DNA of 39,032 nucleotides from Bacteroidia bacterium. Lineage in GTDB: Bacteria; Bacteroidota; Bacteroidia; Bacteroidales; Prolixibacteraceae. This document shows, piece after piece, positions 9,349 through 17,933 of this stretch; positions within the stretch are counted from its first letter, which is position 1, and the number at the start of each line of letters is the position of its first letter. The notes under the pieces were generated by a model, which was not told where the DNA came from, ran no database searches, and was given only the letters and a program-made list of their open reading frames with translations. The stretch covers positions 45,784-84,815 of the forward strand of contig JAPLDS010000024.1 in assembly GCA_026391295.1 (NCBI GenBank), read 5' to 3'. The position numbers and the translations under genes were made by a program.

Positions 9349-9381
9349 AAAAAAGGCTCACCTGAATAAAAAGGTAAGCCT
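9349..9381 (-). terminator. his leader terminator (segments 3:4)
   Basis: On the minus strand, AGGCTTACCT (9381-9372) pairs with AGGTGAGCCT (9363-9354) in a 10-bp stem with one G-U pair and an 8-nt loop. A run of T residues follows to about 9349. It lies between the leader peptide and hisG, where an intrinsic terminator makes sense only as a regulated one. Confidence 0.85.
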
Positions 9382-9426
9382 GTGTTTTTTGTCTTTTGAT
9401 TATGGACGCATCACCGCAAGCTCACC

Positions 9427-9471
9427 TTATGGTAAGTGATGATGGCCGTTATGAATAATGAGTACTTGCAT
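9427..9471 (-). CDS. hisL: his leader peptide MQVLIIHNGHHHLP
   Basis: A 14-codon ORF on the minus strand has ATG at 9471 and stop TAA at 9429-9427. It encodes MQVLIIHNGHHHLP, with four His codons in the last eight residues, three of them consecutive (CAT CAT CAC). It lies about 90 nt ahead of hisG and directly upstream of the alternative stems described for the attenuator. The start follows the presumed transcription start by only about 10 nt. Histidine-rich leader peptides sense charged tRNA-His; this one is too regular to be chance. Confidence 0.85.
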   Translation of the reverse strand: MQVLIIHNGHHHLP

Positions 9472-9487
9472 ATTGTATATTATCATG

Positions 9488-9526
9488 CAAACTTAGTTAA
9501 AAAACAGATTAGTTCTACTAAACAAA
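9488..9526 (-). promoter_or_regulatory. his operon promoter
   Basis: TAAGTTTG on the minus strand (9495-9488) is an exact match to the Bacteroidota -7 element TAnnTTTG. It would place the transcription start near 9482, just ahead of the leader peptide. A TTTG occurs at 9526-9523, but its 27-nt spacing is longer than the usual 19-21, so the -33 element is uncertain. Confidence 0.6.
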
Positions 9527-9569
9527 GGGATGAAATGTTAAATAAAAATTAAAATTATCCTTCTAACAT

Positions 9570-10634
9570 CTAAAATTGCAAACCCTCAAGCAAGCGAATA
9601 TATGTTTTTATCCCATTCTGTATTTCTGAGATTAAGATATATTCATTTGCAGTATGTGAACGGGCAGAGTCACCTGGTCCCATTTTTATGGATGGGTAAG
9701 GGATCACAGCCTGGTCGGAAGTTGTTGGAGAACCATAAATTTCTAATCCTAAGTCAATGCCTCGTTTTACCAAAGGATGTTCTGGACTTATGCCTGACGA
9801 GTTTAAACGGAAAGAGCGAGGTGATACTTCAGCTTCAATCAGTTTATCAATAACCTTATAAACCTCATCGTTTGAATAAAACTCATTCGTGCGAACATCT
9901 AATACAAATCGACATGAATCGGGGACTACATTGTGCTGATGACCAGCCTCAATTTGCGTAACTGTCATTTTCACGGGTCCTAATAGCTCAGACTCGAGAG
10001 GAAACTTATAGTTTTCAAGGATTTGAATATCCCGAATAGCCTTATATATTGCATTGTCACCCTCATTTCGTGCAGCATGACCAGCCTTACCCTTCGCTTC
10101 ACAATCTAAAACTATTAAACCCTTTTCTGCTACTGCAATATTCATTTGTGTTGGCTCACCTACAATAGCTAAGTCGATCTTACCGATTTGATCTAGAACC
10201 GAGGCAACGCCAAATTCGCCTGAAATCTCCTCTTCCGCACTCACACAAAAAATCAAGTTAAAGGGCAAGGAGGTCGAATCATGAAAATAACGAAAAGCGC
10301 CTAACAACGATACCACAGAAGCTCCTGCATCATTGCTACCTAAACCCGTCAATCGATCACCCTCAACCGTAGCCTTAAATGGGTCGTAGGTCCACCCATG
10401 ATTGGAACGAACCGTATCCATGTGAGAATTGAATAAAATCACAGGTTTTGATTCTACCCAATACTTACTTCGAATCCATATATTATGTCTACTTCTATTC
10501 GGCGCTAAACCCCAAGAAGATAGTTTTTGTTCGATATAATCAGCAACATCTTTCTCTTCCCGACTTAAAGAGGGAGTTTCGATCATTGCTTTTAATAGCT
10601 CAACACTATCTGATATAATTTGTTCTGTCTGCAT
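9570..10634 (-). CDS. argE: M20 family N-acyl-amino acid deacylase (ArgE-like; probably N-succinyl/acetylcitrulline deacylase)
   Basis: This is a dizinc M20 peptidase-family hydrolase. Metal and catalytic motifs in order are FNSHMDTV (His and catalytic Asp), LGSNDAGAS (bridging Asp), CVSAEEE (catalytic Glu and ligand), VGEPT, and SHTANEYI (last His ligand). The length of 354 aa is typical. It is the last gene of the arginine operon, 2 nt after argB. Because the carbamoyltransferase here acts on an acylated ornithine, the natural substrate is probably N-acylcitrulline, as in Bacteroides and Xanthomonas, and not acetylornithine. The family and operon role are well supported; the acyl group (succinyl or acetyl) is inferred. 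Confidence 0.88.
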   Translation of the reverse strand: MQTEQIISDSVELLKAMIETPSLSREEKDVADYIEQKLSSWGLAPNRSRHNIWIRSKYWVESKPVILFNSHMDTVRSNHGWTYDPFKATVEGDRLTGLGSNDAGASVVSLLGAFRYFHDSTSLPFNLIFCVSAEEEISGEFGVASVLDQIGKIDLAIVGEPTQMNIAVAEKGLIVLDCEAKGKAGHAARNEGDNAIYKAIRDIQILENYKFPLESELLGPVKMTVTQIEAGHQHNVVPDSCRFVLDVRTNEFYSNDEVYKVIDKLIEAEVSPRSFRLNSSGISPEHPLVKRGIDLGLEIYGSPTTSDQAVIPYPSIKMGPGDSARSHTANEYILISEIQNGIKTYIRLLEGLQF

Positions 10635-10636
10635 CG

Positions 10637-11413
10637 TTAAAGTACTAATCTAGTTCCTCTTAATCCGCCAGAAATACCCTGAGCATTTGTTATCACGACA
10701 GCTGTAACCCCTTGTCGAAGGGCATTAAATCCACTCTCTACTTTTGGGATCATCCCACCAGATATCACCCCTTGTTCCTTTAGCTCTTCAAAGAGCACCG
10801 GATCTATCTCCGGAATAACTGATTTGTCATCGGTTGGATCGAGTAAAACGCCTGGCTTCTCAAAACAAAAGATCAAGCGCAGCTCATACTTTCCGCATAA
10901 TGTTTTAGCTAATTCAGAAGCGATGGTATCTGCATTAGTATTTAGCAGCGATCCTTTTCCGTCGTGAGTAATTGGAGCGACTACTGGAACGGCACCCATC
11001 CCAATTAATTCAGATATTGCCTGTGCATTAACCCAGTTGACATCTCCAACAAATCCATAATCAATAGCACCAACAGGACGTTTAACCGCCCTAATAATAT
11101 CTAGATCAGCACCTGTTAAACCAATGGCATTATTACCATGTGCCTGCAAGCCTGCTACAATAGTTTTGTTCACAAGGCCAGCATAAACCATCGTGGCTAC
11201 CTTTAGTGTTTCCTCATCGGTAATCCGACGTCCATCAACGATTTTAGTCTCGATACCAAGCTTTTCAGCTAATGCAGTCGCACTACGGCCTCCTCCATGA
11301 ACAAGAATCTTACCTCCAGCAATACGAGAGAAATCCTTTAACAAGGCACTTAAAGAGCCTGGCTCTTCAACAATCTGCCCACCTACTTTTATGATTATCA
11401 AATGTTCTCTCAT
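10637..11413 (-). CDS. argB: N-acyl(acetyl/succinyl)glutamate kinase
   Basis: This amino acid kinase fold enzyme phosphorylates the gamma-carboxylate of N-acylglutamate. It shows the N-terminal IIIKVGGQIVEE glycine loop, LVHGGGRSATALAEKLG, DGRRITDEETLKVATMV, AIGLTGADLDII, LLNTNADTIASELA, and GGMIPKVESGFNAL with the catalytic lysine. The length of 258 aa is typical of the short, arginine-insensitive form. The ATG overlaps the argF' stop (ATGA, 4 nt), so the two are translationally coupled. In Bacteroides the homologue prefers N-succinylglutamate; the argF' specificity residue supports the same here. Confidence 0.95.
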   Translation of the reverse strand: MREHLIIIKVGGQIVEEPGSLSALLKDFSRIAGGKILVHGGGRSATALAEKLGIETKIVDGRRITDEETLKVATMVYAGLVNKTIVAGLQAHGNNAIGLTGADLDIIRAVKRPVGAIDYGFVGDVNWVNAQAISELIGMGAVPVVAPITHDGKGSLLNTNADTIASELAKTLCGKYELRLIFCFEKPGVLLDPTDDKSVIPEIDPVLFEELKEQGVISGGMIPKVESGFNALRQGVTAVVITNAQGISGGLRGTRLVL

Positions 11414-12360
11414 AGCAATCCTTCCAATATAAGTTTTAATATTGTCTGGGCCGAATATACGCGATTTTCTGCTTCGTCGACAACAATTGACGAAGAACTA
11501 TCAAGAACTTCATCCGTAACAATCATATTCCGCCGAACGGGAAGGCAATGCATAAATTTAGCCTTGTTGGTTAGCGCCATTTTTTGCGCAGTGACTGTCC
11601 AACTTAAGTCTTTGGATAAGATCTCTCCATATTTTGTATAAGAGGACCAATTTTTAGCATAGATAAAATCAGCTCCTTCGAACGCCTTATCTTGATTGTA
11701 CTCTACTTCAATATCTCCCATAAAAAAAGGATCCAACTCGTAACCAGAAGGATGAGTAACAACCAAATCATAATCGGTGTGGCGCATCCATTCCACAAAT
11801 GAGTTCGGAACGGCTTGAGGCAATGCCCTTGGATGAGGCGCCCAAGATAAGACAACCTTAGGACGAGCTGTTTTTTTATGTTCTTCGATAGTCAAATGAT
11901 CAGCAAAACTTTGCAATGGATGACGAGTGGCTGCTTCCATACTCACCACTGGAACTCCAGAATATTGTATAAATTGATTAATAATTTTCTCGGCATAATC
12001 AGCTTCTCGATCTTCTAAATCAGCAAAAGCTCGAACACCGATAATATCACAGAAACGACCAATAACAGGTATTGCTTCGCGCAAATGTTCAGCTTTATCG
12101 CCATCCATGATCACGCCAAGCTCACTCTCCATGCGCCATCCATCCTGATTAACATTTAAAACCATGGTATTCATCCCCAAATTCATTGCGGCCTTTTGTG
12201 TGCTAAGCCGAGTACGTAGACTTGCATTAAAAAAGATCAGAACGATGGTTTTATTCTTACCAAGATATTGATGTCCAAAAGGATTATTTTTAATCTCTCG
12301 GGCCATTTTAATTGCCTCCGTTAAAGAAGGAAGGTCATAAACCGAAGTAAAATGTCGCAT
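11410..12360 (-). CDS. argF': N-acylornithine carbamoyltransferase (probably N-succinylornithine)
   Basis: This transfers carbamoyl phosphate to the delta-amino group of an N-acylated ornithine. The carbamoyl phosphate loop is FFNASLRTRLSTQKAAM (residues about 43-59), where ordinary OTCases have STRT. The acyl-ornithine family block follows: MVLNVNQDGWRMESELGVIMDGDKAEHLREA. The second half has MEAATRHPLQSFADHLT and MHCLPVRRNM with the catalytic Cys. Residue 90 is Ala. In published work on this family, Glu at the corresponding position gives N-acetylornithine specificity, while Pro in Bacteroides fragilis and small or hydrophobic substitutions give N-succinylornithine specificity. The length of 316 aa matches the family. 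It lies 39 nt after proA and overlaps argB. Confidence 0.92.
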   Translation of the reverse strand: MRHFTSVYDLPSLTEAIKMAREIKNNPFGHQYLGKNKTIVLIFFNASLRTRLSTQKAAMNLGMNTMVLNVNQDGWRMESELGVIMDGDKAEHLREAIPVIGRFCDIIGVRAFADLEDREADYAEKIINQFIQYSGVPVVSMEAATRHPLQSFADHLTIEEHKKTARPKVVLSWAPHPRALPQAVPNSFVEWMRHTDYDLVVTHPSGYELDPFFMGDIEVEYNQDKAFEGADFIYAKNWSSYTKYGEILSKDLSWTVTAQKMALTNKAKFMHCLPVRRNMIVTDEVLDSSSSIVVDEAENRVYSAQTILKLILEGLL

Positions 12361-12399
12361 AATAAACTGTAATAATATATAATCTTAAATGTTATACTC

Positions 12400-13647
12400 T
12401 TATGAACGAATCTGCCCGTCTCCCTCAACAAGCCATTTATAACTAGTTAACTCTTCAAGAGCCATTGGACCTCTAGCATGCAATTTTTGGGTGCTAATGC
12501 CAATCTCGGCACCTAAACCAAATTGAGCACCATCGGTAAATGCTGTACTTGCATTCACAAATACGGCTGCTGCATCCACAATTTTCAGAAAGCGATCACA
12601 ATTTTCTTTATTCTCTGAAACAATAGCCTCACTATGTTTGGAGCTATACTTAGCAATGTGAGACATGGCTTCCTCAAATGTTGAGACTGTTTTAATCGAC
12701 ATTTTATAGGATAAAAACTCAGTCCCAAACGATTCATCCGTAGCTTGATTTAATAGCCTTTCAGGATAAAGACCATCAAGGGCATCGTATGAAGCCTTAT
12801 CAGCATAGATCTCCACTTCACTCTCCATCAACAAATCAGTGATATGTTTTAAATGCGCTAACCTAGACCGGTGAATAATCAAACAATCCAGCGCATTGCA
12901 TACACTAACCCTTCGAACCTTTGCATTATTTATGATCTGAACACCTTTTGAAAGATCTCCAAACTCGTCAAAATAAGTATGACAAATTCCAGCACCAGTC
13001 TCAATAACTGGAATCGTGGCATGCTCTCTCACATAATCAATCAACCCTTGACTTCCGCGAGGTATAATTAAATCGACATAACCTCTTGCATGCAACAATT
13101 CAGTTGTCGCTTCTCTTCCTGCAGGAAGCAAAGCCAATATATCTGGATTTATATGATTAACAGTTAGTATATTATGAATAATGCTAACAATTGCTTGATT
13201 TGAATGAAAAGCATCGCTACCACCCTTAAGGATGCAGGCATTGCCAGATTTCAGACAAAGTGAGAAGACATCAAAAGAGACGTTTGGTCGTGCTTCGTAG
13301 ATGATTCCAATAACTCCAAATGGAACACTTACTTTTGATATTTTCAATCCGTTAGGACGTTCGACATCGAAAAGAGTCCGACCTAATGGAGAGGGTAAGA
13401 AAGCTACATTACGAATGTCGTCTGCAATATTTTTAATCCTTTCGGCCGTAAGTTTAAGGCGGTCATATTTTGGATCTGAATCCTCCATACGAATTAAATC
13501 CTTCTGATTCTCACGCAGGATAAAGGCCGTACTTTTCTCAGCGGCATCAGCGATTTTCAAGAGAATCTCGTTGATCTTACTAACGCTTAGTAGGTTAAGT
13601 TCTCTACTTGCGTTTAAGGTATTTTCAAATTGCTGATGAAAATTCAT
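12400..13647 (-). CDS. proA: Gamma-glutamyl phosphate reductase
   Basis: This is an NADPH-dependent aldehyde-dehydrogenase-fold enzyme reducing gamma-glutamyl phosphate to glutamate semialdehyde, the second step of proline synthesis. Motifs include [36 protein letters not shown] (cofactor region), [11 protein letters not shown], and [12 protein letters not shown]. Also seen are the catalytic Cys in [14 protein letters not shown] near residue 250 and the C-terminal [24 protein letters not shown]. The length of 415 aa is normal. It follows proB by 6 nt, forming a proBA pair inside the arginine operon. Confidence 0.97.
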   Translation of the reverse strand: MNFHQQFENTLNASRELNLLSVSKINEILLKIADAAEKSTAFILRENQKDLIRMEDSDPKYDRLKLTAERIKNIADDIRNVAFLPSPLGRTLFDVERPNGLKISKVSVPFGVIGIIYEARPNVSFDVFSLCLKSGNACILKGGSDAFHSNQAIVSIIHNILTVNHINPDILALLPAGREATTELLHARGYVDLIIPRGSQGLIDYVREHATIPVIETGAGICHTYFDEFGDLSKGVQIINNAKVRRVSVCNALDCLIIHRSRLAHLKHITDLLMESEVEIYADKASYDALDGLYPERLLNQATDESFGTEFLSYKMSIKTVSTFEEAMSHIAKYSSKHSEAIVSENKENCDRFLKIVDAAAVFVNASTAFTDGAQFGLGAEIGISTQKLHARGPMALEELTSYKWLVEGDGQIRS

Positions 13648-13653
13648 AATTTT

Positions 13654-14739
13654 TTAAATCAAATATAAATAGTCGTAATGGATAAAAGGTTTCGAAACCT
13701 TGCCTCCCATCTCTTTCAAGACCTCCTCCGAAGAAAATGATGCTTTTCCAAGACCTACTAATTTTCCTTTCGCGTCTTTTACACGAACAATATCCCCCTC
13801 TTTAAAAAATCCAGAAACGGCCACAATGCCAATCAATAAAACACTAACCGCATCATCGGATAGCAATCGATCAAGAGCGCCATTATTAATTACTACTTCC
13901 CCTTTGGCGAAATCATCAGAGTGGGCCAGCCATTTTTTCACGCCCGTTGATTTCTTTTTAGAAGGGATAAAATGGGTTTGCAGGGCGCTATCTTTATGCC
14001 TTAAAAGATTTACTAAAATATGGTCCTTTGTTCCATTCGCTATATGAACAGAAACACCCTGACTAGCAAGCTTAGAAGCGATATGAAACTTAGTCAACAT
14101 TCCACCTCTGCCGAAATTTGATTTCTTCCCAGAAACAGCCTCAATATTCATAGTCTCGCCATGATTAATTGTTGCTACAAGTTTACTTTCTGGATTCTCA
14201 GGTGATCCGGTATAAACACCATCGACATTGGTTAAGATCACTAAGGCCTCCATATCCATCATGGAAGCGATCAAGCCAGAAAGCTCATCATTATCAGTAA
14301 ACATCAATTCGGTTACTGAGATTGTATCATTTTCATTAACCACAGGCACCACGCCATTATCTAATAAGGTGGTCATGCAGTTACGCATATTTAAATAATG
14401 TAGTCGATCGCTGAAGTTCTCTTTCGTTGTCAATACCTGCGCACAGGTAATGTCATTTGAACGAAACAGATCAGCATATTGATTGATTAATTTTACCTGT
14501 CCCACAGCCGACCATAGCTGACGACTTGATACTGGATCGAGCTTTCGCTTTAATTCAACTTCTGCGCGTCCAGCAGCAACAGCTCCTGAAGTGACTAGAA
14601 TAACTTGCAAACCTAATTTACGCAATTCAGTAATCTGATCAACAATATGAGCCATCCGCGACACATTAAGCATCCCTTGGTCATTTGTCAGCACATTACT
14701 TCCAACCTTTACAACTATCTTATTATACAACAAGGACAT
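13654..14739 (-). CDS. proB: Glutamate 5-kinase with PUA domain
   Basis: This phosphorylates glutamate in the first and feedback-controlled step of proline synthesis. I chose the ATG at 14739 (MSLLYNKIVVKVGSN), because the longer frame opens with TTG at 14805 and adds 22 residues with no family resemblance. Residues about 1-250 are the amino acid kinase domain (KVGSNVLT, TSGAVAAGR, LTTKENFSDR, VVNENDTIS, FTDNDELSGLIA, GRGGMLTKFHIA). Residues about 275-361 are the RNA-binding-type PUA domain (KGEVVINNGALDRLLS; DIVRVKDAKGKLVGLGKA). The length of 361 aa is normal for the PUA-containing form. It follows proC after a gap of about 190 nt containing a hairpin. Confidence 0.95.
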   Translation of the reverse strand: MSLLYNKIVVKVGSNVLTNDQGMLNVSRMAHIVDQITELRKLGLQVILVTSGAVAAGRAEVELKRKLDPVSSRQLWSAVGQVKLINQYADLFRSNDITCAQVLTTKENFSDRLHYLNMRNCMTTLLDNGVVPVVNENDTISVTELMFTDNDELSGLIASMMDMEALVILTNVDGVYTGSPENPESKLVATINHGETMNIEAVSGKKSNFGRGGMLTKFHIASKLASQGVSVHIANGTKDHILVNLLRHKDSALQTHFIPSKKKSTGVKKWLAHSDDFAKGEVVINNGALDRLLSDDAVSVLLIGIVAVSGFFKEGDIVRVKDAKGKLVGLGKASFSSEEVLKEMGGKVSKPFIHYDYLYLI

Positions 14740-14820
14740 ATCAGCGTTACAATTACAACGAGTGCATGTTAAAAGATAAAAAACAGGTGACTGAATCAGT
14801 CCCAACCCTTCAATTTGAAA

Positions 14821-14864
14821 GAATTAGCTTTTCATGATCTAATTATACCATAAAAAGCTAATTC
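14821..14864. repeat. 12-bp inverted repeat in the proC-proB gap
   Basis: GAATTAGCTTTT (14821-14832) and AAAAGCTAATTC (14853-14864) form a perfect 12-bp stem with a 20-nt loop. The gap from 14740 to 14927 holds no convincing gene. On the transcribed (minus) strand, a second palindrome GACTGATTCAGTC lies just downstream, and its ATTCAGT can also pair with the ACTGAAT overlapping the first stem. A T-rich stretch follows, so a terminator-like or switching element controlling proBA within the operon is possible. Confidence 0.55.
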
Positions 14865-14927
14865 AGTTAGCAGTGACAGCCGTTGTAAAAATAAGGTTAA
14901 TCTGCCAATTTTACTGCCTAAGAGGTA

Positions 14928-15731
14928 CTATTTTGAAGAATTTATTTTGTTATACGAGGTCAAAATACCTTTAACAATAGATGCAGAGAACCCTCTATGC
15001 TCCATCTCATTCAATCCGGTGATCGTAATTCCTTTCGGGGTTGTCACCTTATCTATCTCTTCCTCAGGATGATTACCTGTCTGAATAACTAATTCAGCAG
15101 CACCTTTAACTGTTTGAGCAACAATCTGCTGTGCTATCTCAGGTGTAAATCCAATTTCGACACCACCCTGAATGGCGGCACGAATAAAACGAAGGGCAAA
15201 AGCAATATTACAAGCTCCTAAAACGGTAGCAGAAGCCATTAAATCTTCATTAATCAAAATAACTTCACCCAGACATTCAAAAAGTTCTTTTACCAATTGA
15301 ACCTGATCAGGGGTGCAAGCTGGAGCAGCAATTAAAGTCATGGACTCCTGAAGTGCGACTGCGGTATTGGGCATAACTCGCAATGGGATAACGAACGAGG
15401 GAAGGTGTTCACTCATGTGAGCAACACTAATTCCGGTCATCAAGGAAGCCACTAACTGACCCTCCTTAAGGCTTGAGGTAATCTCAGTGAAAATCTCAAC
15501 AGCTTGATAGGGCTTTACAGCCACGATAACGATATCTGCTTTTGAGACTGCGAGTTTATTATCTTTAACTATGGTAACCCCTTTAGCCGATAAATCGTCT
15601 AATAACTCAACCCTTCTGCGCGAAACCGTTAACTGAGAAGCAGGTATGCCAGATTTCAAAAAACCATCGGCAACCGAACGACCTAGATTACCTCCTCCAA
15701 CGATTGCTATATTTAATTTCTTAATGTCCAT
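14928..15731 (-). CDS. proC: Pyrroline-5-carboxylate reductase
   Basis: This reduces pyrroline-5-carboxylate to proline with NAD(P)H. The N-terminal Rossmann fold shows IAIVGGGNLGRSVADGF (residues about 8-24), followed by VSRRR, and IVIVAVKPYQ near residue 70. The central block is LRVMPNTAVALQESMT. The C-terminal dimerisation domain has the signature TVKGAAELVI ... VTTPKGITITGLNEME. The length of 267 aa is typical. It lies 32 nt after argD and is the first of three proline genes embedded in the arginine operon. Confidence 0.96.
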   Translation of the reverse strand: MDIKKLNIAIVGGGNLGRSVADGFLKSGIPASQLTVSRRRVELLDDLSAKGVTIVKDNKLAVSKADIVIVAVKPYQAVEIFTEITSSLKEGQLVASLMTGISVAHMSEHLPSFVIPLRVMPNTAVALQESMTLIAAPACTPDQVQLVKELFECLGEVILINEDLMASATVLGACNIAFALRFIRAAIQGGVEIGFTPEIAQQIVAQTVKGAAELVIQTGNHPEEEIDKVTTPKGITITGLNEMEHRGFSASIVKGILTSYNKINSSK

Positions 15732-15763
15732 GTGTAATTCTTAACCTATTTAGATGATGCAAT

Positions 15764-16894
15764 TTACAAATTATTCAGTAGCTTTATTAAGGTATCCACA
15801 AAATGATCGCACTGAGCCTTGCTCAACGTTAATGGTGGTAAGATTCTGATCACATGAGTTCCAGTGACACCGGTGAAAATTTTCTGTTCGAAAAGCAACT
15901 GTTTTCTTAAGGCTGCGATCGGAAAATCGAATTCCATTCCAATCATTAAACCCTTACCTCTCAATTCTTTAATCTGAGTAATCTTAGATAATCTTTCAAA
16001 TAAATACCCACCTACCTCGAAAGCGTTTTCAACTAGGTGTTCATTTTTCAATACATCAAGGACAGCAATTCCAGCAGCGCAAGCTAAATAATTACCGCCA
16101 AATGTTGTACCTAGCATTCCAGACCAAGGTTTTAAATCGGGTGCGATTAGGATACCGCCAATTGGAAAACCATTGCCCATCCCTTTGGCCACAGAAATTA
16201 TATCAGGTTTGATATCGGCATATTGGTGAGCAAAGAACTTGCCACTTCTACCATATCCCGACTGTATCTCATCTAAAATAAATACGGCTCCATATTTCTT
16301 GCATAGCTGCGAGGCAGTTTGCAAGAATTTCGCATCTGGAACAACACAACCTCCAACACCTTGAATACCCTCGATAATAACGGCAGCGACATCGCCTATT
16401 TGCAAGGCTGACTCAAGTTGAGCCGCGTCATTCAGAGGCAAAAGTGTTCGAACCACCGTATCATTCAGTGGCGAGATTATTTTAGGATTATCAGTAACAG
16501 CTACGGCTGCAGATGTTCTGCCATGAAATGCATTTTCAAATGCTATGATTCTCCCCTTGCCCGTGTGAAAAGAGGCTAATTTCAACGCGTTTTCATTGGC
16601 TTCAGCACCTGAATTGCATAAAAACAAAGAGTAATCAGGATACCCCGATAAGTCACCTAGTTTTTGAGCCAACTCCTCTTGCATTGGATTCTGCACAGAG
16701 TTGGAATAAAAGCCAATCTTACGAAGCTGATCTGCAAGTTTTGCCACATAATCAGGATGTGAATGACCGATCGAAATAACCGCATGACCTCCATATAAAT
16801 CGAGGTACTCCATGCCATTCTCATCGGTTATATAGCATCCATTGGCCGAGACCGGATTTATATCAAAAAGCGGATAGACATCAAATAGTTTCAT
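15764..16894 (-). CDS. argD: N-acylornithine aminotransferase
   Basis: This class III PLP aminotransferase converts N-acylglutamate semialdehyde to N-acylornithine using glutamate. Motifs are DLYGGHAVISIGHSHPDYV, LFLCNSGAEANENALKLA (about 95), FHGRTSAAVAVT, FILDEIQSGYGRSGKFFAHQ with the PLP Asp, and SVAKGMGNGFPIGG with the PLP lysine. GTTFGGNYLACAAGIAVLD follows. The length of 376 aa is normal. It lies 59 nt after argC. Acyl specificity cannot be read from the sequence. Confidence 0.95.
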   Translation of the reverse strand: MKLFDVYPLFDINPVSANGCYITDENGMEYLDLYGGHAVISIGHSHPDYVAKLADQLRKIGFYSNSVQNPMQEELAQKLGDLSGYPDYSLFLCNSGAEANENALKLASFHTGKGRIIAFENAFHGRTSAAVAVTDNPKIISPLNDTVVRTLLPLNDAAQLESALQIGDVAAVIIEGIQGVGGCVVPDAKFLQTASQLCKKYGAVFILDEIQSGYGRSGKFFAHQYADIKPDIISVAKGMGNGFPIGGILIAPDLKPWSGMLGTTFGGNYLACAAGIAVLDVLKNEHLVENAFEVGGYLFERLSKITQIKELRGKGLMIGMEFDFPIAALRKQLLFEQKIFTGVTGTHVIRILPPLTLSKAQCDHFVDTLIKLLNNL

Positions 16895-16953
16895 GGTATA
16901 TTATTTATCATCAATACCCTTTTGAAGGGCATAAATTATAGAAATTCAGTTTA

Positions 16954-17922
16954 TTAAAATCCAATTGCCTTAAGACTCAATCCGCACCGTTCGTCAAAAC
17001 CAAACATGAGGTTCATGTTTTGAACAGCCTGACCAGATGCACCTTTAAGCAAATTATCAATGCATGATAGAATCATCAATTTATCACCATGTTTCTCTAA
17101 GTAAACCAAACCCTTGTTGGTATTCACAACTTGCTTTAAATCTGGGTTTTCAGTGGTAATATTTACAAATGGATGAGTCGCATAAAAAGAGGTATAAAGC
17201 TTCAAGGCTTCATCTATCGTCCCTTCATATTTTGTATAAGCCATCACAAAAATTCCTCGGGTGTGATTTCCACGAACAGGAATAAAGTTTAAAGCCTTTT
17301 TAAAGTTAGGCTGAGCTTGCAATAGACTCTCTCCTATCTCGCCCAGATGCTGGTGTTCAAAAGCTTTATAGACTGATAAATTATTATCTCTCCAGCTAAA
17401 GTGAGAAGTTTTTGTAGGCGCCTGTCCTGCTCCCGTTGAGCCCGTAATCGCATTCACATGAATCTCGTCGATCAACAACCCTGCAGAAGCCAATGGAAGA
17501 AGAGCTAACTGAATTGCTGTAGCGAAACAGCCTGGATTAGCAACTCTTTTAGATTGAACTATTTGTGATCGGTTAAGCTCTGGTAAGCCATAAACAAAAT
17601 CGTTACCAGTCCGTTTTAACCTAAAGTCATGACTTAGGTCTATAATTTTTACGTTCTCAGGGATTGAAACGCTATTTAAATACTCTATAGACTTTCCGTG
17701 ACCTGAGCACAAAAACAACACATCAATCTTAGAAAGATCAACATCGGAGAATGCAAGAACAGTATCTCCAAGAAGGTCGGTATGCACAGATGAGATTAGC
17801 GCACCATTGTTACTTCCGCTCTGGATATATTTTAGTTCAGCAAATGGATGAACCAATAAAATTCGAATAAGCTCACCAGCTGTATAGCCGGCGCCGCCAA
17901 TAATTCCAACGCTGATTTTCAT
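16954..17922 (-). CDS. argC: N-acyl-gamma-glutamyl-phosphate reductase
   Basis: This NADPH-dependent reductase acts on N-acylglutamyl phosphate. The N-terminus VGIIGGAGYTAGELIRILLVHP is the cofactor-binding Rossmann turn. The catalytic Cys lies in VANPGCFATAIQLALLPLA (about residue 134), and GSTGAGQAPTKTSHF and PVRGNHTRGIFV provide the substrate site and the His. The length of 322 aa is typical of the short Bacteroidota form. It is 11 nt after argG. Confidence 0.96.
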   Translation of the reverse strand: MKISVGIIGGAGYTAGELIRILLVHPFAELKYIQSGSNNGALISSVHTDLLGDTVLAFSDVDLSKIDVLFLCSGHGKSIEYLNSVSIPENVKIIDLSHDFRLKRTGNDFVYGLPELNRSQIVQSKRVANPGCFATAIQLALLPLASAGLLIDEIHVNAITGSTGAGQAPTKTSHFSWRDNNLSVYKAFEHQHLGEIGESLLQAQPNFKKALNFIPVRGNHTRGIFVMAYTKYEGTIDEALKLYTSFYATHPFVNITTENPDLKQVVNTNKGLVYLEKHGDKLMILSCIDNLLKGASGQAVQNMNLMFGFDERCGLSLKAIGF

Positions 17923-17933
17923 AAGTCCAGTTC

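Larger units (their letters stand above)
9349..9471 (-). promoter_or_regulatory. his operon transcription attenuator
   Basis: The transcript from 9471 to 9349 contains four segments. Segment 1, CTTACC (9438-9433), overlaps the end of the leader peptide and can pair with segment 2, GGTGAG (9426-9421 area). CATCAC of the His codons can likewise pair with a downstream GTGATG. Segment 2, AAGGTGAGC, is almost identical to segment 4, CAGGTGAGCC, so segment 3, GGCTTACCTT, can pair with either: 2:3 is an antiterminator and 3:4 the terminator. A ribosome stalled on the His codons would cover segment 1, free segment 2 and allow read-through into hisG. The layout is the classical one known from enterobacterial his and trp operons. 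The structure is read directly; the regulation is inferred. Confidence 0.85.

Noticed and set aside
14740-14805. Longer start (TTG at 14805) for proB
   Set aside because: The added 22 residues do not resemble glutamate 5-kinases, which begin close to KVGSN as the ATG at 14739 gives.
16931-16953. Small hairpin-like and A/T-rich elements in short arg intergenic gaps
   Set aside because: Stems are 5 bp or less without T runs and are expected by chance in AT-rich DNA.
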